Of a DNA stretch of 64,000 nt, positions 12,256-24,035 are shown piece after piece. Both the position numbers and the translations under genes were made by a program. The DNA is taken from the NCBI GenBank assembly GCA_945643635.1, contig CALZFC010000274.1:1347501-1411500 (forward strand). Direction: 5' to 3'. How positions within the stretch are numbered: position 1 is the stretch's first letter; every line of letters begins with the position of its first letter. The notes under the pieces are model-generated. The model ran no database searches. It saw only the letters and a list, made by a program, of their open reading frames with translations, and was not told where the DNA came from. This DNA comes from Allodiplogaster sudhausi. Lineage: Eukaryota > Nematoda > Chromadorea > Rhabditida > Diplogasteridae.

Positions 12256-12960
12256 AACTATTGATTACTTGTCTATCACCCTATTCTCTCACAGCTCACT
12301 GTCCCCAGTCCTCAATAAAGAATTGTGTCATGATTGTTTGCCCAATTAACATACGATAAAACGGTGAAGTGAATGACACAAAAGTATTGAATTCATGCAG
12401 TGACATGCATTTAATAAGTGAGGAAATAATATGATGAGGAATCTCATGGAAAGATACTAGAATGGCCAAAATTAAAAAAAAAATGCAAGGCAGCCATGTT
12501 TTAATGTACACATGTTATGTTAGAAAACAACAACAACTTTTATTACAACGTAAGCAATTAGGCGTCAGTTTCTACGCATAATAATCTGATCATTTATTAC
12601 TCATTCACGTAACAAAAGCACGACGATCACTATGAACAAGGTGTATCTGACCGACTTCTGCTACATGCCCCAACGAGACTGATATAAAGTAAATGCAGGG
12701 TGAAACGTAATTTTGGCTTGGGACAGAGGGCGAGCAATTAAGGTTTTGCTATGATTGGTTTTAAGATTTTTTCTTTCTTTCTCGTCTGTGGAAGCACATG
12801 AAAATCAAGTATACACCTGAGCGATATTTGATCATTCCTAAAAAGGAGCAACGTTCTTAAAGCTACGAAGAGAAGCGCATATTGACCATAAAACAGAAAA
12901 AGAAGAAGAATCTACGCCTGTACAGAGGCAGAGAGAGCTTTGATGGCTGCATGTAAATAC
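12256..12960. other. Intergenic, duplicated block and upstream of gene B
   Basis: 12290-12560 matches 16100-16390 (shared AGAAAACAACAACAACTTTT) and partly 25570-25710. The rest leads to gene B's TATA-like box. No gene seen. Confidence 0.5.
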
Positions 12961-12961
12961 A

Positions 12962-13005
12962 GGCATATATATAGATGGCATAAAGTTGCAAAGCAACCGA
13001 CGGAG
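12962..13005 (+). promoter_or_regulatory. Conserved TATA-like core promoter, gene B
   Basis: GCATATATATAGATGGCATA lies about 40 bp before the gene B ATG, in the same arrangement as genes A, C and D. Confidence 0.55.
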
Positions 13006-14355
13006 ATGGCGAAATCCGGCAGCGGCCGCTACTTCCTTCTATGCATTCTGCTTTCTCTCTCCGCCATTTCTCGAGTGCTCGGACAAATTCATTTCTGTCG
13101 AGGTTTCAACAAAGTCTTTTAAGGCATTTACACCTCTTCCCCGGCGTTTTCCATATTGAATTAAATCAGTATACGAAAGGAGGCAAAAAGTTTTATTTTT
13201 TTATTTTAATCGCGTCAGCAACGTGCGCGAGTACACGAGAAATATGCGACGTTGACTGGATTCGCTCGCCTCCGTCGTGGGGAAAAAGTCACTCTCCATG
13301 CCAGGTTTTCTTACGCGACCCTATCTACGAGTTCTTTCTGTACAGCCAACACTCGGATTGATATCCCTATCATGCAATAAGAAGCTCGATTCTTAAGCCA
13401 GCGACAACGCAACCACCGCCGACTCTGCCGACCAAGCCGTCAGTAGGGAGAACTTATGCGGGCATCAGCTCGTAACATTTCCTAGAATACAGACAGTAAA
13501 ACGTTTCAAATTGTTAAAATGCAAATTTCTCGAAGGCGAAGTTAAAGCTTAAAAATACAGAAGTTTAAATGTCTAAATGTAAATTCCATTGCCTCTTGAG
13601 CTTCCGACCCAGCGACAGCTCATTCGTTCGTGGTATCAGTTTTCGCTTTATCATGCTTACGCGATCGTCAACTCGTCTCTCGATCCTAATTTCATCAAAT
13701 GGGCTCCTGATCCTTACAACCCTAATTTCGGTACATTGTCTTGACATTTGTTACGGCCACGAACGCGCGCAAACAATGTTGATTGATTGATTGACTCATG
13801 ATTGACATTCCGCGACAGCTGACCTTGGCTGCACCATTCCGATCGAGTACTTGGCTCAGACGAAGGCAGCCTGTGGCGGCGAGCTGTACGCACGATCCCT
13901 CAAGACGGAATGGAAGGATTGTTAGTCATCAAAGACCCTTTGACCCCTTTATAGTTGCAATCAATAAATATTGCACCGCATTCTTTCACAAAAATTATTC
14001 CCTTTAGTTGATGGCCAAGGTGCCCGTTGGGTAATCGAGTTCGGTACGACCGCGAATATACTCGGCGTCGCGATGACGCAGCCGGTTTACGGCGCGACCA
14101 AGTGCTTCTACGGGTACAAGATGCGTGCTGGCCGCGGTTAAATTTTAATTTTTGAAAGTGATTATATAAGTGTTCTGTTTTCTAACAGCTAATAAAATCC
14201 ACGCCGCCTGTATTTTTTTAATTGTATTCTTTAAAAAATGTTATGTCATTACAGATGTAATGTACTGCCATGGCGGACCGAATTGCATGGATGGGAACGC
14301 CAAATATCAGCGCATGTTCCAAGGATCACAACCATCGTTTTGTCTCTGGCCATAA
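13006..14355 (+). CDS. Secreted family protein B
   Basis: Seven exons in phase (13006-13102, 13219-13304, 13398-13442, 13601-13730, 13819-13920, 14008-14136, 14255-14355) encode 229 residues. Order: signal peptide (FLLCILLSLSAISRVLG), Cys exon (CDVDWIRSPPSWGKSHSPCQ), 15-residue Thr/Pro linker, then a single copy of the A-D family domain ending YCHGGPNC...FCLWP and stop. The first Cys of the CGATKC motif is Tyr here (PVYGATKC), so one disulphide of the family is probably missing. It shares intron positions and phases with A and C. Secreted; function unknown. Confidence 0.8.
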
Positions 14356-15116
14356 TGTTGCCTCGAGTCAAGTGACATTTCCCTTGTTTAAATGATGAAA
14401 GAACGATGTTATTTGATAAAAATACTTATTTAAGCGACATTTGGAAGGTTGAAGGAATACGATTGCACATTAATCCACATTTTCTACCCGCCTTGGTTTT
14501 CTGGCCCTTGAAGTTTGGGCGGCCCTGGTATCCAATTTCCAATTCGCCCACTTTCGCAGCGATAACTTTTCATTTCATTTCACTTTCATAATGCTTTTCA
14601 TTTATTGCATTCCGAAGCGGAATACGACTCGTAAGCTGCAATATATCGCAAGACCAATAAGAGTTTTGTCGTGTCGGTAATGAATTCGCCCTGCTTAGTT
14701 AAAATAAAATTTTATTTTATCAAAAAGTGCTATTTTATAACATAAAATTGTGTTTAGGTAATCAGAAAAGTTCCATTTGTCTGAGTAGTCAAATAGTAGT
14801 AAGCTTTCACAAACGAACGTCCCAATTCTGGAGGTACATATGTGCATTAGAATGTAGAATACATGTAGAAGGGGGGAACACCGCATTGACAAACAAACAA
14901 AGAGACTCGTAGACAAACGGGGATGAGTCGTGAAGTGCTGGAAAAAATCCTTGCACCTCAATTCCAGTATCCGCTCTCTTCTCTCCGCTTCAATGTACGC
15001 CAAAATGTCAGCAGCTAGCTTGAGCACTGCTTTTATTGAGATGCATTTTTGATTTTCATTAAAATGTAACATGATAATTCGCATTAGTTATTGATTATTA
15101 CTTAATTTTTTTTCAG
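14356..15116. other. Intergenic, start of second duplicated block
   Basis: From about 14820 this matches 10440-10760. It contains CCAAAATGTCAGCAGCTAGC near 15000, the possible 5' exon region of the peptide gene. An earlier minus-strand open frame here is not conserved between the copies. Confidence 0.5.
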
Positions 15117-15460
15117 CATCCTCCTCATCGCCGCATTCCTCTTCTCTGAAGCTGGAAACGCGCAGTACATCCCTGTCAGTCATGCAATATATGTACCTAA
15201 CTGTTCAATAAATCTATTCTTTATGCCATAAACAATAAGAAAGGACGACAACTCAACGAAGTTCTCCAATTCTTTCGTGCTATTTCGCAATTTACTCTCT
15301 ATTTCAGGCCTCGAGGGGAGTTGCCGCCGGGTTCCCAGCATGGGGAGCCGGGTGGGGCTGGCCGGCGTGGCGCTACCGCGGCCACTACGGATGGTTTGGC
15401 TCGAACAATGGTGGACCCCAGGAGGCCCCAGGAGCAGGTGAACTCACCAACATCCAGTGA
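15117..15460 (+). CDS. Small Trp/Gly-rich secreted peptide
   Basis: Two clear exons. 15117-15174 encodes a hydrophobic signal sequence ending SEAGNAQ-YIP. 15308-15460 encodes about 50 residues rich in Trp, Gly, Ala and Tyr (AAGFPAWGAGWGWPAW, then RYRGHYGWFG) and a stop. The donor is GTCAGT and phase is 0. The first exon with the ATG is not certain: the nearest conserved ATG (near 15006) runs into a stop before a usable donor. Composition resembles the short aromatic/Gly secreted peptides that nematodes use in epidermal defence, but I have no sequence-level match, so this is inference. Degenerate copies lie at 10766 and 25293. Confidence 0.5.
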
Positions 15461-15971
15461 TATTTGTCGAACGATTCGAGCATTACTGGCGAAAATAAAG
15501 AGTATCTCTTTTCTCGTAATATGTTCGCGTAGTGTCATCTTCTTGAATGTAGATTTACTTTTGTTTGACTGTTTATACTGACTTCGAGATGATTATCTCT
15601 CTTAATCAATGATGAAATTCATATAGTGAAATCTTTTGTTTTCCCCTACTATAAGGGTTTCGGAAGGGATATATCTTGGCGGCAGCTCATAAATCAATTG
15701 GAACTATACACATACATTCATATATCTGGACGACTTCTGTTGATTGTCCACAACAACGAACACAGGGTGAAACGTAATTTTTCGGCTAGAAAAGAGACAG
15801 TGCAATTGCAGCTTACGCCTTGCCACGCAATGAATTCTTCTTTCCTTTCTCTTAATGGCGACGCCGACGGCAATTAAATACATGAAGGATTTTGTAGATT
15901 TCACCATAAGGAAGATAGTATATGGCCTATAAAAGATGAATCGAGGACGAAGTTGTCACAATTTCAGAAAA
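15461..15971. other. Intergenic, duplicated block
   Basis: Matches 11230-12150 in pieces. No exon seen. Confidence 0.45.
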
Positions 15972-16070
15972 TGGCGGAACACCGAAGCAGTCGCCACGTC
16001 CTTTTATGCATTATCCTTTCTTTACATATCTCCAATTTCACGCGTGCTCGGACAACTTGAATAGGATCCA
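15972..16070 (+). pseudogene. Orphan signal-peptide exon of the A-D family (relic 2)
   Basis: ATGGCGGAACACCGAAGCAG onward encodes MAEHRSSRHVLLCIILSL and then departs from the family. It has no downstream exons and is the positional counterpart of the relic at 12154. Confidence 0.55.
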
Positions 16071-16604
16071 CTGCAACTATTGATTAATTCTCTATCACCC
16101 CCTTCTCTCAGATTTCACTGACAGCAGTCTTCAATAAAGACATGTGTCAGGATGATTGCTTGTCCAATTAACATACGACAGAATGAATGAATGATGAAGT
16201 GAATGACTGAAAAGCATTGCATGGATGAAGTGACATGATAAGAAAGGAAATAATATGACGAGGAATTACATGGAAAGATAAAAGAATGGGCCAATTTAAA
16301 GAATGCAAGGAAGCCATATATGAATGGACACACCATGCAATGTTAGAAAACAACAACAACTTTTATTACGACGTGAACAATTAGGCGCGTTTTTACTATG
16401 ACTGATTTTAAATATTTTTCTTACCTTTCTCGTCTGTGAAAGCACATGAAAATCAAGTATACATTTGAACGATTTTTGATCATTCAAAAGGAACAACGTT
16501 CTTGAAGCAACGAGGAGAAACGCATATTGACCGTAAAAGAGAAATTGAAGGAAGAATATACGCCCGAATAGAAGCAGGCATAGCGTTGATGACTGCTGAT
16601 AAAA

Positions 16605-16653
16605 TGCATATATAGATGGCACATGAAGTTGTCACAGAAAGCAATCGACGAAG
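16605..16653 (+). promoter_or_regulatory. Conserved TATA-like core promoter, gene C
   Basis: GCATATATAGATGGCACATG lies about 40 bp before the gene C ATG, as in genes A, B and D. Confidence 0.55.
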
Positions 16654-18213
16654 ATGGCGGAATCCGGCAGCGGCCGCCACTTCCTTCTATGCATTCTGAT
16701 TTCCCTGTCCGCCATTTCTCGGGTGCTCGGACAACTCGAAATGTGTCGAGGTTTGGTGCCTACTGGCTTTTTATGCGTAACCTCTTTCACGACGTTCTCC
16801 AAAATGAATTGAATCATAATTCGAACAAATGAAAAAATAGTTTTTTTTTTAAATATAATTTTAATCGCTTCAGAAACGTGCACAAGAACAAAAGACATAT
16901 GCGACGTTGACTGGATTAAGACGTGGGACCGAAGTCAATGCCAGGTTTCTACGCGGGTTTTTTTTTGTAAATTCGAGGTTTTCTCATATATTCTGTCTGT
17001 GAATACAGGTTATCAATCAAATGAATCAAGTTTATGATATGCTCAATCATGCAGTATTATGCTCGATTCTTAATGAAACCACGCCGACAACGACGAAAGC
17101 AACAACAACTCCCCCGCCTCCTCCCACTACGACCAAGCCACCGGTAAGAAGCACTGAAGTAAAGAATGATTCTAAAGCAGTAGAGAAATGCCATATAGAG
17201 AGCATGTGAAATAGGAAAGTGACTAATCTTGTAACTCTGTAACAAGAAGAAAGGAATGCTTCAAACTTTCTGAAAATAGACAAAGTAAAATTGATCCGTG
17301 TTTGTAAAACCATAGTTTACTTAGTCAGTGAACGGCACCTTTAAGTGAGCTCGTAAAATTTTGAAAAAATAAGGACGGTAGAAATGACTCAACTCGAAAT
17401 GGTTAATCCTCTGCCTTTTGAGGTTCCGACTCAGCGACAGCTCATTCGTACATGGTGGCATGACACGGCCAAGCAGAGCGCATTCGCGATCGTCAACTCG
17501 GAACTCCAAGACTATCACATCAACCACAATGGGCATAACATCAATGATCACCGTAAGTTGTCTTCTAATTTGTGATGGCTATTTGTTACGGCAACGAGTG
17601 CTCACACACACACCATTTTGACTGACCTGACTCATCATTGACATTCCCCGACAGGAGACCTTGGCTACTCGATTCCGATCGAGTACTTGGAGCAGACGAA
17701 GGCAGCGTGCGGCGCGCAATACGCGCAACCCATCCAGACGAGGTGGCTTCCTGGTAAGCACCATTAAAAACGCCCATATCTTTGCCACCAACAAAAATAA
17801 ATTATTTCTTCCATTCGGGACCGCCCTTTTCCATCATTACATAGGCGACTATTGGGTGATCGAGTACGGCCAATGGGCGAACGTGCTCGGCGTCGCGATG
17901 AATGCGCCGGTTTGCGGTGCGACCAAGTGCTCCTACGCGTACAAGGCGACCTTCAATCCCAGTACAGTTTTAATTTATTAAAAAGAGAAAACTTATTATG
18001 TAAGTTTGTTGTCTTTCTTTCTTGCAATTCAAAGCCATGAAAACATTATATCTCGTCTCTAAAATCCTTTATTTATGTATTCTTTGAAAATTTGTGGTCA
18101 TTACAGATGTATTTTACTGCCAAGGAGGGCCGGACTGCTTGGCAGGGCGCACCGATTATAAGCGCGTCAACCTAGGACCAGAACCAGCGTTCTGTCTCTG
18201 GCCTAGCCATTAA
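16654..18213 (+). CDS. Secreted family protein C
   Basis: Seven exons in phase give 251 residues: 16654-16750 (signal peptide FLLCILISLSAISRVLG), 16874-16944 (Cys exon, CDVDWIKTW), 17009-17143, 17423-17552, 17655-17753, 17845-17961, 18107-18213. The linker exon is longer than in A, B and D. Its usual acceptor (CTTAAG) is mutated to CTTAAT, but an upstream acceptor at 17008 restores phase and adds about 22 residues before the Thr/Pro tract (TTPTTTKATTTPPPPP). The domain has all family Cys, with CGATKC and FCLWPSH at the end. Secreted; function unknown. Confidence 0.78.
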
Positions 18214-20474
18214 TGTGCTCCTCGACTCAAGATGAGACGTGTCCGTTGTTGAAGTCATATCATGAACAATGTGCTTTGTGATTCATACACTAAACTTTGC
18301 GAGCTCTGACAATTTAAACCACAGACATTCGGTGGTACGCGGAAGCGAAAAGTATATCAACACTGCGTGTATTGACCCTTTTGCACTCTAAATGGAACTA
18401 TCTGAGATATCTAAGCCAATTCTACTGCTAAGCCTGGAGCTGTGTGCATTCGAATGTATAGATGTCGAAGGAGGCAAATTGGCATTGGAAAGCAAAAAAT
18501 ATCAAGGAGACTCGTAGGCGTCTGAAGCACGAAGTTCGTTCATGTGCCTGACATAGAGAGTGTCCTTGGCAAACAGCCTCAAGCTCTACAAAACCCTCTG
18601 AGTTCAGCTAAACATTCTGTACGCTATATATTGTATTCCAAAATGTCTCGGCTAACCAAAGCTCTGCTTGCATTTTAAATACGTATAGAAGTGATAAATT
18701 TGAATTGATACTAGAGAAAGTGAATACTGATGATTTGATACTAGTAGCAGTCTCTCACTTATTGCGATGGAAACGAAAGTGCTAGATGTGAGAGGAGAGT
18801 GCTGCTCGCGCAAGAGGCAGAGGAAAGTCATCAAAACTTTAATTTCATCACTATATCCAGTTCAAACACATTCTTCACTTCATACTTCAATTCCTGGTAT
18901 TGCTGATGAGGTTTTGTTTTGGAAAATAAGAAGAGAACAAATCAACGGACAAATTTCCGCCAGAAGGTGGATTTCGCAGATGGCCAGACATCGGAAGAAG
19001 CGAAACAAACATGAGAGAACTGGAGCTGTGTGAGCATCGGCGTCCTTAAATCGGCTACTTGTCACGTAGAATGGGCATGAATCCAACTTATAAGTTGGAT
19101 GATTAGATTTCTAGAAGAAACCATTGTATCATATCAATAAAACGTGGGAAAGATTGCCACCTTTATTTTGCCACGGCGCCTTTATCTAACTGTGTCCATT
19201 TCCAGCGTGGGAATATGACCTATTTAAATAGTCCACGCCGTACAGACTCGATATCTTACTATTGTGCGAGCTGACAGCTGTGTTTAGAGTGACCCAGGAT
19301 AAAGACTTATTAAAAGTCCCAAGCCTGTTACCAAAAGTCAATTCGCGATCAGACCTAGGATGCTAAACAGAGAAAGGCGACATATTTGTACTACTAAGCA
19401 TAAGCATGGACAGTATTGCTAAAATGTAAGTTGAGAAAGGCTTCAATCTTCGAGCACCGCTTGTAATGACTGACTGTCCTTGATTCCGCATTAGCCGCCG
19501 TTATGATTGAAGCCGATAAATTGCTCTTTAATCTCCAAAAATATGACAGGCGCGAGCGAATCAACATGCGAAAACGGTGGTGCTCGGTAAATGGCTAGAG
19601 TTTGAAACGATCAAAATCCGTATCTTCAAATCTTGTCAGCACATTGCCTCGTGTTCGTTCTCTCACATCGAATGTCACATTTATTTTGAGATAACTGCAG
19701 CATTTCACAGATTCGTTCATAAATTATCATTGTCAATATTTGGTAATTTCTCGTGCTGTTTCTTCGTTCTGTGATCTCTCCGGCCACAGCGGAATTCCAC
19801 GTGCTCCATGCACTCAAATACGGTCGGAATATATGGTAGAGATGGCGGTGTAGAGATTGGCCACGTTTGAAGAGAATTATACATTTCCACCAACAGCAGC
19901 TCATCACGTGGAGATGCTTTCTCGCGCTAGTTTTGTCACAGCAGACAACGACAGTTTAATACTGCACTCCATTGCCTCGTGAGGTGTCGCGACCACTGGT
20001 CTCTTTGACTGAGCAGCGAGACGGTTTCTTCTCAATGAGAAAGAGTTAATTGGACCCTCCCTTATTGTGCCTTCTCTCTGCATCGTTCTATCAAAGGGTA
20101 CAAGCTCTGTCTACGTCACTGCTCTCTAGCTAGCTCATTCTCTCTTTCTCTCTCGCTGTCTCTCCCTCTCTCTATCTCTCTCTCCTTAGCTCTCTCACGC
20201 TCTCTTCCTCTCTCTCTCTTGCTCAACCAGCTGTTATAAAGTGATCCGTGCTTCAACTTAAACTCGCTCCATTTCTTCTTCTTTCCGATGGTGGCTTTTT
20301 TTTTGGCTAATAGCCGGCCCACACCCGCTAAAAGGCTAAGTGATGTTTCATCAGCAATTTTGTGATGGCTTAACACTTTATGTTTTTTTGCAGCGCTTCG
20401 TCTTCTTTTCTTTGGGATTCTTTCCTCGAGGAGCTGTCATTGAAACGAAGGAAGATCCAGCATCATATTCTTCC
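18214..20474. other. Intergenic, and upstream region of the zinc transporter
   Basis: 18214-19130 shares patches with the DNA after gene D (for example GAAAGTGCTAGATGTGA) and looks like duplicated decay. I see nothing clear in 19130-19900. 19900-20240 is repeated nearly exactly at 28260-28610. CT-rich microsatellite at 20130-20222. An exon could start after the acceptor at 20391, which would extend the transporter's N terminus. Confidence 0.5.
20130..20222. repeat. CT-rich microsatellite
   Basis: Imperfect (CT)n / CTCTCT tract just upstream of the zinc transporter gene. The duplicate upstream copy carries a similar tract at 28490-28585. Confidence 0.8.
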
Positions 20475-23400
20475 ATGACTGCGGATACCGTAATCGCTCG
20501 TGCCAATAATAACTGTGACAAAATGTTCGACTGCTGCCAACAAGTGCAGTCTGATAATGCAAAGGTACTGTATGATCCTCTCTCTCAATCAAATTAAGAG
20601 GAGTTTTATTCATAATTTCGCGGTATAAATATATCCTTACATTCAATAGTGATATAAATGATGATAAACTCCAGCTAGACTTTTCCATTCATCTATTATG
20701 CAGGATGTGCGAGCAGAGAAAGTCCTCTGGGTCCTCGTCGGACTCTCCACCTTATTCATTGTTGCTGGCAAGTCTTTTCTTTTTCTTTTTTATTCCTCCC
20801 ACTTCTTAAATAAAAATATTCTCAATGTCACTTTTATGAATAATAAAGATCATTCGCACCTAAGCAAATAGATACCGTGTGGCAATTAGTAGTTTCGCAT
20901 TCAAGAAATGGTGATCTGCCCTTGTGAGGGCGTTTAAATTTTTTTTAAAAGCTGTTTGATTCGAATGTACTTCTACAGATAATATCGTAATTCTATACAT
21001 TAAGTTCGATGTCGATAGATAAGCAAATAAATAAATAGATAAATAAATTGTCTTTTATTCTCAGAAGCTGTTGGCGGTTCGCTTGCTAATTCTCTCGCAA
21101 TCATCACGGACGCTGGCCATCTTCTCGCCGATCTCATCTCTTTCCTCATCTCCATCATTGCCATCAGAATGGCTAAACATCCTGGTTTGTTGTCTCTCTC
21201 GCTTTCTCTCTCTCTCTGATTTACCCTCGCTTCTCCCTAACAATTACTCTGTTTTTCTCTGTATAATTAAAGGAAGTATCCGAGGAAAAAATAACTTCTT
21301 CTTTTATGTTCCCATATGATCAAGTCTCGCCTAAAAGATCGATTAGAGGTGGTCCCGCTTTACGAAAGTCAGTATTTAGCGAGAAATTTACATTTGATTT
21401 ATGGAATACGGTAGAAAACGTCTCTGTCGATGCACCCGGTGTATGCTCAAATCCAAGCAAGGAATGCCAACGGGTGGGAAGAAGAGGCAGTCTCTGACCG
21501 TCTTGCCCACTTAGCACCCCATTTTCACCAAGAGATGAGAGATACAGACGTTAGAGAAAAGCGAGATAATGAAAGAAGTCGAGAGAAGTTAGATACACAT
21601 ACGTTTCAAATTTGAAATCTCAAAAAAGGCTCATCCAGTTGAGAGTTTAGCACAGTTTGAAACGTAATTTTATTAGATACGGTATTCTTTCGTCGGATAC
21701 TTCCTTTAAAGCGTCTTGAAATATTATTTTTCTATTTTCTCTGTATCATTCTTCTTAATTCGACTAATATTTTCTTCTATTTTATCATTTTCTCTGTATC
21801 ATTCTCGAAAATAATATTTTCGACAAAAAGGCTGGAAATTATTCAGCCAACCAGCGACTGTCCTTTGGCTACCACCGGGCAGAGATTATTGGTGCTACCG
21901 TATCGATTGTCATTTTATTTTTGTTCACCACCGTTCTAGTCCTCCTCGCAATTGCGCGAATTGTCGAGAACAAGATGGAGGTGAGCTCATTAATTTCTCT
22001 CAGATTTGAGCAGCTAAGATATACGGTTGAAAGGATGTATATATATATTTTATCGCAGTGACATGGGCTGATCAATGAGAACAGTGAAAGTCGATAATGT
22101 AATGATAAATTATCACGCAACATGTGAATAAAAGAATAAAATATATAAAAAATCAAGAAAGCAAGTTAGAGAAATAGAACGAAACTAATAAGTATTCATT
22201 GGTGATTCACAGATATATTTCCGGAATGTGGAGATAGAAGTACATTGAACAGACTATTCCAAATACGAACGACTCTAAATGAGAGACATAACTGGCGAGT
22301 GCTTGAAGAGTGAAGCGAGGGCAAAGACTATTGGTCAGAGTGTCCACGAAGGGAACAATATGGGTTGCGAAACTTAAAGATAGAAGATGGTTCAAGAGAC
22401 GCTCGAGATGTTCGAGATGTTCGATGTTTAGGTGGATGCTGATACGATGTTGATTACTGCGGGCGCTGGAGTCGTGTTTAACATGGTCATGGCAGCGGTT
22501 CTCCAGTGTGGAGCTGCTGGCGCTCATGGCCATTCTCACGGCGGACTCAGGTACATTGTTGCTTTTTCTTATGTTTTCATGGTGATTTGGACTTTTTTGT
22601 TTACTCTTGTCTTTTTCCTTTCTCTCTGTATCCCTCTCTGTCACGTTTTCAGCCATTCTCATGATAAGCATGATGATTCGGAAAGCGCCTCGCACGACGG
22701 CCACTCAACTCGCAAGTATGCTCAGTTCCTCTGAATATTACCTTGCCATTTTACTGGGCTTACAATGTAATGGCAAGTGTGCAGGGGACACACCGATGTG
22801 AACGAGGGTGTAGAGAGAGAGAGAGAAACAAAGGAAGAGTGAGTAAGAGATAAACAATTTATTGCCTCGAGCAGCGTCAACGTGAGGGCTGCCTTGGTGC
22901 ACGTGATCGGCGACCTCGTCCAGTCCATGGGCGTCCTCATTGCCGCAATTATCATTAAGGTAAATGAGACTAGGCCCCTTTTCTACTTTTCCTGCATTGT
23001 GATAATGTGCAAGTAGTTTTTGAAGTTAATAGCTAGCCAGGACCATACTATTTGGTACTAAAAAGTATTGTTGTTTCTGTTAAAGTTCACCGGCTCCGCC
23101 TACGCCGATCCGATCTGCGCCTTCCTCTTCTCCATCATTGTGCTGGCGACGACGAGCTCGGTCCTCCGAGACATTTACTACGTTCTCATGGAAGGTGCGT
23201 CTCATTCAAGTCTCATTCTAAGATGTTTTTTCTACTTATACTTTTTGCTTCTGGAAGAAGCCAAAAACTGAAGCTTGAATTCGCACCTTTCTGCCGGTAC
23301 AAGAACGAGAGGGCATGTGATTTAGAGAGACGCGACTAGAATACTCCGGAAAATTTAAATATGTACGTACATATATTACATAGGTTTCGGTTTAGGTTAT

Positions 23401-24035
23401 AGCTTCTTTAGTGCTTAAAACAGCTGCCAAATAGTGGCACGTTAAAATTGTTGCTTCTTCAGCAACTCCTCGTCACATCGACTCGTCGGCTCTTCTCGCT
23501 GATTTGAGGAAACTGGACAACGTTGGAGATGTCCACGACTTGCATGTCTGGTCGCTCAACATGGACAAGGCAGCGCTTTCTGTCCATCTCGCAATCCGTC
23601 AGTTCATTTTAATATACCCCTTTTAAACACAATTTAAAGGATATAAAATTCAATTTGGGCGTTAAGGGAATTAAAAAAATCAATCTTGCATTCGCTCCGT
23701 TTCACCTGACGCAAGGGCGAGAGAGCATGTGATTTAGGGAGATACATACATACATAACAATAGTCTGTAAAATTCCAATAGATTACAGTTGAGTTTCTTG
23801 CTTTGTTCAATGAAAAATGAGAGAATTTAATTAGTGCTACATCCTGAACAAGCTCCGCCTATCCCCCGAGACCCTGACTTACTCAGATTCGGCTGATTGT
23901 GCGCTTGAGACGGTGTCGGCTGCCCGGCAGCTGATAATCCGTTCCTACTCCATCCACTCGATGACCATCCAAGTCGAGCCCTATGAGCTGGATGAGAGGT
24001 CGATGAGCTCGTGCCAGAAGTGCCAGCCAGTCTGA
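20475..24035 (+). CDS. Zinc transporter, cation diffusion facilitator (SLC30/ZnT) family
   Basis: Ten exons: 20475-20564 (MTADTVIAR), 20704-20767, 21065-21184, 21847-21980, 22432-22550, 22653-22715, 22875-22959, 23086-23194, 23463-23597, 23840-24035. Family features: EAVGGSLANSLAIITDAGHLLAD (metal-site His and Asp in helix 2), FGYHRAEIIGA at helix 3, HVIGDLVQSMGVL (second metal site in helix 5), a His-rich loop (HGHSHGG, SHSHDKHDD) between helices 4 and 5, and a C-terminal cytosolic domain (VGDVHDLHVWSLN, MTIQVEP). These proteins export Zn2+ from the cytosol across plasma or vesicle membranes in exchange for protons, as dimers. Exon 2 ends at a GC donor (GCAAGT). All junctions are in phase except the last, where exon 9 ends in phase 1 and exon 10 reads in phase 0. 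Closest in style to ZnT2/3/4/8-like and worm cdf/ttm-1 proteins. Confidence 0.9.
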
